Positions 23,877-30,133 of a DNA stretch of 30,133 nt are shown piece after piece. A model generated the notes under the pieces. It was not told where the DNA came from, made no database searches, and worked only from the letters and a program-made list of their open reading frames with translations. Position numbers and translations under genes: made by a program. Origin of the DNA: an uncultured Clostridia bacterium (GTDB lineage: Bacteria > Bacillota > Clostridia > TANB77 > CAG-508); NCBI GenBank assembly GCA_947595555.1, contig CANQES010000004.1:1-30133 (forward strand), read 5' to 3'. The first letter of the stretch is position 1; each line of letters opens with the position of its first letter.

Positions 23877-23903
23877 GCCATACACACATTGTGTGCGTAT
23901 GGC
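23877..23903 (-). promoter_or_regulatory. Hairpin after the major pilin gene
   Basis: On the minus (transcript) strand a 12-bp stem GCCATACGCACA / TGTGTGTATGGC with a 3-base loop starts 14 bases after the pilin stop. One pair is G-U in the transcript (A-C on the other strand), so it is a folded RNA element. There is no U-run, so it is probably a 3' stabiliser or partial attenuator rather than a strong terminator, allowing pilin mRNA to exceed the downstream genes. Confidence 0.55.
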
Positions 23904-23917
23904 CGTATTTTATTTTA

Positions 23918-24340
23918 TTAGTCTGAAGTAGCTCTTGTTATTGGGTACGTTGCTGGTGTGATTGTATATTTGCCTGCAGCATATGTTATTTTTCCTGTTT
24001 TTTTAACATCATTTACTGTTTTTTCAATAGTTAAAGTTGTGTCTGCTGTCACACTGTCACCAACAGTAACAGTATAACTATTATCTAATCCATTATCACT
24101 CTTTATAGTTTCTTGACTAGGTACTTTATTTTCAGCTAAAATTGTTGCATATGCTCCATTTAAAGCCATATTTATTTTGTCAGCTACCTCTGATTCTGCT
24201 GTAGCTTGGTCTGCACGTCTTGCTTGTGTTAAAATACCATTTTCACCTAACAACATAGCAATTGATACACCTGCTAAAATTAATAAAACAATGATTGTAA
24301 TAACTAACGCAATTAAAGTAATACCTTTTTGATTTTTCAT
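23918..24340 (-). CDS. Major type IV prepilin-like protein, no Glu5
   Basis: Prepilin of 140 residues with short leader MKNQKG, cleaved before ITLIALVITIIVLLILAG. This is a Clostridial class in which position +5 is Ala rather than Glu. The hydrophobic helix is followed by LLGENGILTQARRADQAT, as in major pilins of this class. The C-terminal domain is Thr- and Val-rich and small, without a Cys pair. AGGAGG-like site 8 bases before the ATG at 24340. Abundance is suggested by the strong ribosome site and the hairpin that follows. Confidence 0.75.
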   Translation of the reverse strand: MKNQKGITLIALVITIIVLLILAGVSIAMLLGENGILTQARRADQATAESEVADKINMALNGAYATILAENKVPSQETIKSDNGLDNSYTVTVGDSVTADTTLTIEKTVNDVKKTGKITYAAGKYTITPATYPITRATSD

Positions 24341-24418
24341 AATTTCTCCCTCCTTTTTCATTAGAATAAAATATATTTGATTTATATGAATTCTGGTTCA
24401 TATAACGTTAAAAACAAT

Positions 24419-24829
24419 TTATTTAGTTCCCTTGTCAGGATAAAGTTTACCACCTGTTGAATTAGAATTTGCTGTATTGCCACTAGTAACTCCACTATTT
24501 CCTGCTGATGGACTTTCACCTTCTATATTTTCTACTGGTATATCATAAGTAGAAAATGGATTTGCTTTTCCTGGTTTATACGTCTGAACTCTTTTAAAAT
24601 TATTTAAGTCATTTGAATCTATTTCATAAGTCAAAATAACTTGACTTTCATCTATTGTTTGTGTTTCTGCTAATTCATTGCTAATGTCCTCTGGTGTCGT
24701 ATAAGATACTGGATTCGGCAATGTTTTTGACATTGGAACATATTGATATAATAAAATTCCTAATAATAAGATAATAGCTAAACACAGTAACAATATTATG
24801 ATTATTTCTTTAATAATAAATTTCATCAT
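24419..24829 (-). CDS. Single-pass pilus operon protein, PilP-like
   Basis: Protein of 136 residues: one membrane segment (about 7-28), a short extracytoplasmic part with YEIDSNDLNNFKRVQTYKPG and ANPFSTYDIP, and a low-complexity Gly/Ser/Asn tail. The PGKANPF element recalls the DPF motif of PilP, and the place after PilM-N and PilO fits PilP. The similarity is short, so the call is tentative. A second ATG one codon downstream (24826) has better spacing to AAGGAG (7 bases). Confidence 0.5.
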   Translation of the reverse strand: MMKFIIKEIIIILLLCLAIILLLGILLYQYVPMSKTLPNPVSYTTPEDISNELAETQTIDESQVILTYEIDSNDLNNFKRVQTYKPGKANPFSTYDIPVENIEGESPSAGNSGVTSGNTANSNSTGGKLYPDKGTK

Positions 24830-24843
24830 CTTTCTCCTTAATC

Positions 24844-25608
24844 TTATTTTGTTGTATTTGTATTACCTGTGGAATTATTTACAGTATTTGTTGTGTTTCC
24901 TGTATTAGTTGTATTAGTCGTATTTGTTGTATTAGTTGTATTTGTTGTAGTATTATTAGTTGTTCCATCAGTTTGATTTGATGATTCATCTGTTGAATTA
25001 TTAACAACAGTTAGTGATGATATATCTTTAATAGCAATATCTCTACATACAAATTTTGCTTGAAGCTCTGTATCATCTGTAGTAACAGAAAGCATTTTAA
25101 AATCTTCTATTTTAAATCCTAGAGTACTATCATTCTCTATATCAGAGATAAAATCCATAATACAAACATAACTTCCATTAACTGTAAAATTCAAATTGTA
25201 ACTATCTTGTGCATTTGTGCCATCTTTTTTTACTTCCATTTTTAATATAGCACCTTCACTTGTTGCATAATTTCCTAATTTTACCCATAAAGTTTCAATT
25301 TCATATCTTTGAAGCTGATTTGCAGCTTGCACATCACTTTCAGAACTAATTGCTGTCATATCTTCATACTCCTTTTTTTCTTTTTTTAGTTCTTGAAAAT
25401 TTTCTTTTACTGTATCTACAGCTCTTTTGTAATCAGTCTCGACCAATTTACTAGCTTGTTGGATTTTATTATCTAGCTCATCATATCTTTGTTGAATTCC
25501 TTCAAAGCTAAGAACTTCTATTTGTCCTATGTTAAAGCCATTTAATACAATAAAAACAGAAAGTGCTATTAAAAGTCCAAGTAAAATTAGTAATAATAAT
25601 TTTTTCAT
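24844..25608 (-). CDS. pilO: PilO-like protein with Asn-Thr-Thr repeat tail
   Basis: Pilus alignment-complex protein of 254 residues. N-terminal membrane helix (about 3-24), coiled coil (about 38-85), then a ferredoxin-like half (about 105-200, VKKDGTNAQDSYNLNFTVNG, FISDIENDST) typical of PilO. The last 50 residues are nearly all Asn and Thr (repeats of NTT or TNT), encoded by imperfect 9-base repeats. The start overlaps pilMN's stop by 4 bases (ATGA), indicating coupled translation. Confidence 0.75.
   Translation of the reverse strand: MKKLLLLILLGLLIALSVFIVLNGFNIGQIEVLSFEGIQQRYDELDNKIQQASKLVETDYKRAVDTVKENFQELKKEKKEYEDMTAISSESDVQAANQLQRYEIETLWVKLGNYATSEGAILKMEVKKDGTNAQDSYNLNFTVNGSYVCIMDFISDIENDSTLGFKIEDFKMLSVTTDDTELQAKFVCRDIAIKDISSLTVVNNSTDESSNQTDGTTNNTTTNTTNTTNTTNTTNTGNTTNTVNNSTGNTNTTK
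24882..24962. repeat. Imperfect 9-base tandem repeats in the pilO 3' end
   Basis: About eight imperfect copies of TTGTATTAG / TTGTATTTG-like units (minus strand codes for Asn-Thr-Thr runs). Units are a multiple of three bases, so gain or loss would change tail length without a frameshift. Confidence 0.6.
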
Positions 25609-27230
25609 GGTAACTCTCCTTCTATTTTAATTGATACAACATTACTGTCCTTTTGTCCTGATGTTGCTATAGTATTAGCCAAAATCACATCTGCCTTTAT
25701 TTTTGATACAAAAATTCCTAATTGCTCATATTTATCAGACTGTGCTGAAATTACAATATGTGTATCTGTTGTATTTTCAATTGAAGTTAATTGAACATGT
25801 TCTGGTATAACCATCATGATTTGATTTAATAAATTTGGTATTGCATTTCTTGTCTTATTTCTATCTGTTATTTTATCGTTAGCCTCTTCAAGATTTCTTA
25901 TCATATTAGTATAATTACTAATTCTTGTTTTTATTTTTTCACTATCTGAATTAGCAAAATCAATTTGTTTATTTGTTGAAATAATTGAATCATTTGCTTG
26001 TTCTTGTTTTTTCTTCATTTGATCTGCTAATAATCCAGAAAATCCACTATATATTATAACTAGTAAGAAAAATGCTACTGCCGTTCTTGTCATACCAACT
26101 TCAATTCTGTCTAATTTTTGACCTAAATCCCAAGTAAAAAATTCTCCTAGTTTTTTCATATTTTTTGATTCTTTTGCTGCATTTGTATCTATTGTTAACC
26201 AATCTGGAAGCTTGTCTTTAAGAGTTTGGTTTTTGAAATTCATTCCAGAAATTCCTTCTCCTAATCCCATTAGTCCTATGGAAATAGCAGAATTTACTTC
26301 AACATAGTCTTTTATACTAATGTCTTTTGTGTTTTGTACAAAATATGGTTTTAGTATTTCACAATCAACATTACCTAATAATTCTTGGAAATATAAGTCA
26401 ATATTGTTAATTAATGCCGCTGTTCCTGTAATATATACTTTTTTAATTTTATCTACGTTATCTGTTATAATTTCTTTAACTTTTCCTACAACACTATATA
26501 AAGTAGGCATGATATCTTCTAAATAACTTGATTGTTCTTCTTGTAATTCTTTTCCTTCTGAAGTATATATTGTAGTATTTTTACATATTTCATAAGAATT
26601 TGAATAAGAATTTTCTTTCATATTTATTTTGTCTAGGAACTCTCTACTGCCTTCCTCTATAATATCTACGTTATAAATTTGATTGTCCAATATTGTCGTA
26701 ATTCTTGTATTATCTTCTATATTTACTATAAGGCAATCTTCCTCTTGCTTAGTGTCAATCAAATTAGGAATTGACATAGCAATTGGAGATATATTAGTTA
26801 ATTTATATCCTTCTATCTGTTGTATTTTTTTATTTATTTCCATTTTACTTCCAGATATATGGATTACTTTTATTTTATCTTTATCATCTTGATTTTCAAC
26901 AACTGCATATCTATTTTCAAACACATTTGGGTTATATCCCTTTTCAGCGCAAAATGATTCGAATTCTGTTTTTATAGCTTTTTGTAAATCACTTTTTGTA
27001 AGCAAAGCAAACATATCAAAATAATTATACATTTCTTCTGACAAATTGATGCTAATTGGTGTTTTTTGACTATAAGTTTCTTGAATAAGTTGCTTAATTG
27101 CATCACCAATTTTTTCATAGAATTTTATTCCAAATGATTCTACTTTTATAACATCATGTTCTTTAGAAACTTTTGCATATTTAATTATATTTTCCTCTAC
27201 ATATAGTCCTAAACAACTTGTACTAGCCAT
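25605..27230 (-). CDS. pilMN: PilM-PilN fusion
   Basis: One protein of 541 residues combining two subunits usually encoded separately. Residues about 1-340 are an actin-like PilM (SCLGLYVEENIIKYAKV start, VNIEDNTRITTI phosphate-loop region, KKVYITGTAALINNID, SAISIGLMGLG). Then a linker, a membrane helix at about 380-400, a coiled coil (about 400-460) and a PilN-like domain (IPNLLNQIMMVIPEHVQLTSIE to the end). The N-terminus of PilN, which docks on PilM in the cytoplasm, is thus covalently joined. First gene of the pilus operon, behind a sigma-A promoter. Confidence 0.85.
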   Translation of the reverse strand: MASTSCLGLYVEENIIKYAKVSKEHDVIKVESFGIKFYEKIGDAIKQLIQETYSQKTPISINLSEEMYNYFDMFALLTKSDLQKAIKTEFESFCAEKGYNPNVFENRYAVVENQDDKDKIKVIHISGSKMEINKKIQQIEGYKLTNISPIAMSIPNLIDTKQEEDCLIVNIEDNTRITTILDNQIYNVDIIEEGSREFLDKINMKENSYSNSYEICKNTTIYTSEGKELQEEQSSYLEDIMPTLYSVVGKVKEIITDNVDKIKKVYITGTAALINNIDLYFQELLGNVDCEILKPYFVQNTKDISIKDYVEVNSAISIGLMGLGEGISGMNFKNQTLKDKLPDWLTIDTNAAKESKNMKKLGEFFTWDLGQKLDRIEVGMTRTAVAFFLLVIIYSGFSGLLADQMKKKQEQANDSIISTNKQIDFANSDSEKIKTRISNYTNMIRNLEEANDKITDRNKTRNAIPNLLNQIMMVIPEHVQLTSIENTTDTHIVISAQSDKYEQLGIFVSKIKADVILANTIATSGQKDSNVVSIKIEGELP

Positions 27231-27323
27231 TGTTTTCTCCTTTTTTTTTGATATATTTTTATTTTTTACAAAATACGCAAATACATACTTGAATAATTTA
27301 CATGTTATTTCAAATATATCTAT

Positions 27324-27351
27324 ATTTTATATTTATTCGCCAAAAAGTCAA
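27324..27351 (-). promoter_or_regulatory. Sigma-A promoter of the type IV pilus operon
   Basis: TTGACT (27351-27346), 16 bases, TAAAAT (27329-27324) on the minus strand, leaving a leader of about 85 bases before pilMN. Its -35 flank (TTGACTTTTTGGC) is close to that of the minD promoter. Confidence 0.6.
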
Positions 27352-27367
27352 TACATTTAACACACTT

Positions 27368-27394
27368 GTAATAAAAACGTAATATTTTTGTAAT
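27368..27394 (-). promoter_or_regulatory. Three ATTAC direct repeats upstream of the pilus promoter
   Basis: On the minus strand ATTAC occurs three times at exact 11-base spacing (27394-27390, 27383-27379, 27372-27368), ending 17 bases upstream of the -35. Same-face direct repeats at this place are typical of response-regulator sites. AT-rich chance repetition is possible. Confidence 0.4.
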
Positions 27395-27395
27395 A

Positions 27396-28757
27396 CTATG
27401 TTTTACTTATTTTTTTCTGCATTTTACAAATAAAAAATCCATCTGTTTCTTCATTCGGGTAAACTTGTAAAAATCGTCCTTTTTTTATAAATTTTTGAAA
27501 AAATTTTTCACTTTCTAAATTCTGAATGTCTTCAATATAAAAATTAGAATTACTTTCAATAAATTTTTCTATCAAGTTTTCATTTTCTTCTGGTAATATA
27601 CTGCAAGTTGAATAAACTAATTCTCCACCTTCTTTTAAATACTTAGAACACTGGTTTAATATTGCCTCTTGTAACTTTGTTATATCTTCTAAATCTTCTT
27701 TTTTCTTTTTCCATTTAATATCTGGTTTTCTTTTTAATACACCCATTCCCATGCATGGTACATCTAGTAGAATTTTGTCGAAATATCCTAAATATTTTTC
27801 TTCTAATAAAGTAGCATCTTTTACTTCCGTTTTTATAATAGATATTCCTAACCTTTTTGCAGTATCTTCTACCAATTTTATTCTGTGCTGATGAATGTCC
27901 CAAGCTACTATGTCTCCATTATTATTCATAATTTGTGACATATAGGTGGTTTTTCCTCCTGGACTACTACATGCATCCAAGATTTTTTCTCCTTGTTTTG
28001 GATTTAAAATAATTGGTATTAAACCTGCTGCCTCATCTTGAATTGTAAATTTTCCTTCTTGAAAAGATTTTAAATTTTCAAGATTTTTTGCTCCTTCCAC
28101 TACTAGAAAATCTTTTAAAATTCCATCCCTTACTACTATATTTTCTTTCTGCAATTCTTCTATTATTGTTTGTTTATCTGTTTTTAAGGTATTAATACGA
28201 ATATTTAATTTTGGTCTTAAATTAGAATTTTGACAAATTTTTTCAACTTCTTCAATTGAATTATCTTTTAATAGCTCATCAATTATCCACATGGGCATTG
28301 ATGTAGTTTTAGATATTCTTTCTTTATCATCTTTTATACTAAACATGTCTTCATAGTCTTTCTTATCTACTTTTCTCAAGATTGCATTTACAAAATTACT
28401 ACTTGCTTTGTGTCCATATTGTTTTGCAAGATTTACACCTTCATTTACTGCAGCTGATTTTGGCACTTTATCTAAAAAAACTATTTGATAAATACTCATT
28501 CTTAGAATGTTTAAAATCCATGGTGACATTTTTTTTATTTTTATTGTAGAATATTTTTTTATAATGTCATCAATTGTTAATGTCCATGTAATACATCCAT
28601 ATACAATTTCTGAAATAAATCCAATATCTCTGGCATCTAAACTTTTTAAATTTTTTCTTGCCTGTTTTAACTCTTCATCTAATGCAATATTACTATACGC
28701 TCCATTTTTATCTACATTATATAAAACCTTTAGTGCTATTTCTCGAACTCTATCCAT
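27396..28757 (-). CDS. rsmB: 16S rRNA (cytosine-967-C5)-methyltransferase RsmB
   Basis: 453 residues. N-terminal NusB-like RNA-binding domain (REIALKVLYNVDKNGAYSN, 1-140), then a Rossmann methyltransferase domain. SAM motif LDACSSPGGKTTYM (near 264), DVPCMGMGVLKRKPDIKW (catalytic Cys pair, first near 335) and the second Cys in VYSTCSILPEENE (near 384). Methylates C967 of 16S rRNA. It is upstream of the pilus promoter. Confidence 0.95.
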   Translation of the reverse strand: MDRVREIALKVLYNVDKNGAYSNIALDEELKQARKNLKSLDARDIGFISEIVYGCITWTLTIDDIIKKYSTIKIKKMSPWILNILRMSIYQIVFLDKVPKSAAVNEGVNLAKQYGHKASSNFVNAILRKVDKKDYEDMFSIKDDKERISKTTSMPMWIIDELLKDNSIEEVEKICQNSNLRPKLNIRINTLKTDKQTIIEELQKENIVVRDGILKDFLVVEGAKNLENLKSFQEGKFTIQDEAAGLIPIILNPKQGEKILDACSSPGGKTTYMSQIMNNNGDIVAWDIHQHRIKLVEDTAKRLGISIIKTEVKDATLLEEKYLGYFDKILLDVPCMGMGVLKRKPDIKWKKKKEDLEDITKLQEAILNQCSKYLKEGGELVYSTCSILPEENENLIEKFIESNSNFYIEDIQNLESEKFFQKFIKKGRFLQVYPNEETDGFFICKMQKKISKT

Positions 28758-28829
28758 CTACTATGTCCTTTCTTAATATAAAATACTAAATGAATTATAT
28801 AATTTTTCAATAAAAATTTCCACTTGTTT

Positions 28830-28860
28830 TGTATATTTTTTCTAGATTTCGGAAAAGATA
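28830..28860 (+). promoter_or_regulatory. Possible sigma-G-like promoter of dodecin-spoVA
   Basis: TGTATA (28830-28835), 18 bases, AAAGATA (28854-28860), about 27 bases before the dodecin ATG. spoVA operons are sigma-G-dependent in studied spore formers. The layout matches the candidate before sleB. The -10 is only a partial fit. Confidence 0.3.
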
Positions 28861-28887
28861 TTGATAAAAGATTTTTGGAGGTTGATT

Positions 28888-29106
28888 ATGGATATAAAAA
28901 AACATTTAATTATAACTGGTAGTTCTGATGTTTCTTGGAAGGATGCTATTGTTAAAGCTGTTTCAGAGGCATCTAAATCGATTGACTATTTATCAGAAGT
29001 AAAAATTTTAGAGCAAAGAGCTAATATTGATGGAGACAAAATAGTTGAATATTTTGTTGATTTAGATATTAGTTTTACAGTTGACTTAAATAGAAAAAAC
29101 AATTAA
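28888..29106 (+). CDS. Dodecin-like small flavin-binding protein
   Basis: Dodecin-family protein of 72 residues. MDIKKHLIITGSSDVSWKDAIVKAV contains the Gly-Ser-Ser and SW(K/E)(D/E)A core; ILEQRANI and VEYFVDLDISFTVD give the three-strand sheet and the Gln that stacks on flavin in known dodecins. Such proteins form dodecamers that store flavin in the cytoplasm. The start is the ATG at 28888, 6 bases after GGAGG; an in-frame start nine codons earlier is not needed. Only 14 bases before spoVAC, so co-transcribed. Confidence 0.85.
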   Translation: MDIKKHLIITGSSDVSWKDAIVKAVSEASKSIDYLSEVKILEQRANIDGDKIVEYFVDLDISFTVDLNRKNN

Positions 29107-29120
29107 TTAAGGAGGTTAGT

Positions 29121-29585
29121 ATGAATCCATTAGAAACAAAACAAACTTATCAAGATTACGTTGATAAAAAATCGCCTAACTCACCTATCTGGAAAAACTG
29201 TTTTAATGCTTTTTGGGTTGGTGGTTTAATCTGTACCATTGGTCAGATTATACTTAATATATGTAAAGAAAGAGGTTTTGATACTCAAACATCTGGCACA
29301 ATTGTTTCCATTTTATTAATTGGTATATCTGCCTTTCTTACTGGTTTGAATTTATTTAACAAAATTGGAAAATTTGCTGGTGCTGGTTCTTTAATTCCAA
29401 TTACTGGATTTGCCAATTCTATTGTATCACCTGCCATGGAATATAAATCAGAAGGATATGTAATGGGAGTTGGTAGTAAAATGTTCACTGTTGCTGGACC
29501 AGTTCTAGTTTTTGGTATTTCTGCTTCTATTTTAGTAGGTATAGTTTATCTTATATTTAATACTCAAAGTATAACATTGGTATAA
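29121..29585 (+). CDS. spoVAC: Stage V sporulation protein AC
   Basis: SpoVAC, the membrane channel component that moves dipicolinic acid in the spore inner membrane. 154 residues, several membrane helices. WKNCFNAFWVGGLICTIGQ, ITGFANSIVSPAMEYKSEG, GVGSKMFTVAGPVLVFG are the family's hallmarks. AAGGAGG is 5 bases before ATG. spoVAD follows at 14 bases. Confidence 0.95.
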   Translation: MNPLETKQTYQDYVDKKSPNSPIWKNCFNAFWVGGLICTIGQIILNICKERGFDTQTSGTIVSILLIGISAFLTGLNLFNKIGKFAGAGSLIPITGFANSIVSPAMEYKSEGYVMGVGSKMFTVAGPVLVFGISASILVGIVYLIFNTQSITLV

Positions 29586-29598
29586 GGAGTTGATTTTT

Positions 29599-30133
29599 TT
29601 GGAAAAGTTAGGAAAACAAACTATAAAATTTAATAATCCACCAACAATTTTAGAATGTGCTTCTATTGTTGGACCTAAAGAAGCTCAAGGTCCCCTTTCA
29701 AAATATTTTGACCAGACTTTAGATGATGAATTTTGGGGAGAAAAAACTTGGGAAAAAGCTGAAAGTAAAATTATAAAAGAAACTGTAAATACAGTTATTA
29801 CTAAATCTGGTGTAGCAGCAAATGAAATTGATTGTATGTTTGCAGGAGATTTATTAAATCAATGTATTTCTTCTAGTTTTGGTTTGAGAGAACTAAGCAT
29901 TCCTTTTTTTGGTGTTTTTGGTGCCTGCTCTACCTTTGTTGAAGCCATGAGCCTTGGTGCCATAGCAGTAGAAAGTTTTGCTAATCACGCACTTTGCGCA
30001 ACTTCTAGCCATTTTTGTAGTGCTGAAAAACAATTCAGATTTCCACTTGAATTAGGAAATCAAAGACCACCTTCTAGCCAATGGACTGTTACTGGTTCTG
30101 GAGCTGCCGTTTTAAGTAAAAGTGGAGAAGGTC
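29599..30133 (+). CDS. spoVAD: Stage V sporulation protein AD, 5' part
   Basis: SpoVAD, a thiolase-fold protein that binds dipicolinic acid for loading through SpoVA channels. 178 residues are visible before the window ends. TTG start at 29599 with AAGGAG nine bases upstream. N-terminal ECASIVGPKEAQGPLSKYFD, DEFWGEKTWEKAESKI, and FGACSTFVEAM with the active-site-like Cys (DPA-binding region). SSHFCSAEKQFRFPLELGNQR follows. No +1 CGG site is seen in this part. Confidence 0.95.
   Translation, partial: MEKLGKQTIKFNNPPTILECASIVGPKEAQGPLSKYFDQTLDDEFWGEKTWEKAESKIIKETVNTVITKSGVAANEIDCMFAGDLLNQCISSSFGLRELSIPFFGVFGACSTFVEAMSLGAIAVESFANHALCATSSHFCSAEKQFRFPLELGNQRPPSSQWTVTGSGAAVLSKSGEG

Noticed and set aside
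24882..24962. CRISPR-like array
   Set aside because: Units are 9 bases without spacers and lie inside the pilO coding sequence; no CRISPR repeats were seen anywhere in the window.

Overview
The window is AT-rich with AGA-dominated arginine usage, strong AGGAGG-type ribosome binding sites and sporulation/germination genes (spoVAC, spoVAD, sleB, a GerS-like gene). Together with a Gram-positive type IV pilus operon and the gene order minD-minE-rodA, this points to an endospore-forming, low-GC Clostridia member, probably uncultivated. Nearly all genes lie on the minus strand. The two ends (HD-GYP and spoVAD) are cut by the window.

Layout. 1-1.8 kb: 3' part of a c-di-GMP phosphodiesterase, a REP-like hairpin, a mazF toxin without an adjacent antitoxin, and a GerS-like membrane protein. 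1.8-5.3 kb: dus, rodA (two +1 frameshifts), minE with a long charged tail, and minD behind its own promoter. 5.3-6.3 kb: a second REP-like hairpin, tRNA-Trp, and an M23 endopeptidase (two +1 frameshifts). 6.3-9.8 kb: a zinc-ribbon protein, efp, pepP, a prepilin peptidase and yqeG. 9.9-11.3 kb: sleB and a mntA-hepT toxin-antitoxin pair. 11.3-17 kb: murB-yvcK-debranching enzyme-holA operon behind a sigma-A promoter. 17-27.3 kb: a type IV pilus operon (pilMN fusion, pilO, a PilP-like gene, major pilin, second prepilin peptidase homologue, two minor prepilins, pilB, pilT, pilC) ending in a ROK glucokinase. 27.4-30.1 kb: rsmB, then a divergent dodecin-spoVAC-spoVAD operon.

Most notable observation. 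rodA and the M23 gene each need two +1 shifts to give a full-length protein. All four sites have the same form: the zero-frame codon is CGG, and skipping its C lets the ribosome read GGN (glycine), restoring a conserved protein. By hand scan I found no in-frame CGG codon in any uninterrupted gene of the window, although about 30 CGG trinucleotides occur there out of frame. One reading is that CGG is an unassigned or starved codon in this lineage and serves as a +1 frameshift (quadruplet-like CGGN to Gly) signal. The rival explanations are a systematic C-insertion sequencing error before GG, or gene decay. The sequence alone cannot decide between them.

Other points: the pilus genes include a PilM-PilN fusion, prepilins without the usual Glu5, and two prepilin peptidase homologues with complementary losses. 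A hairpin follows the major pilin gene, and three 11-bp-spaced repeats lie upstream of the operon promoter.
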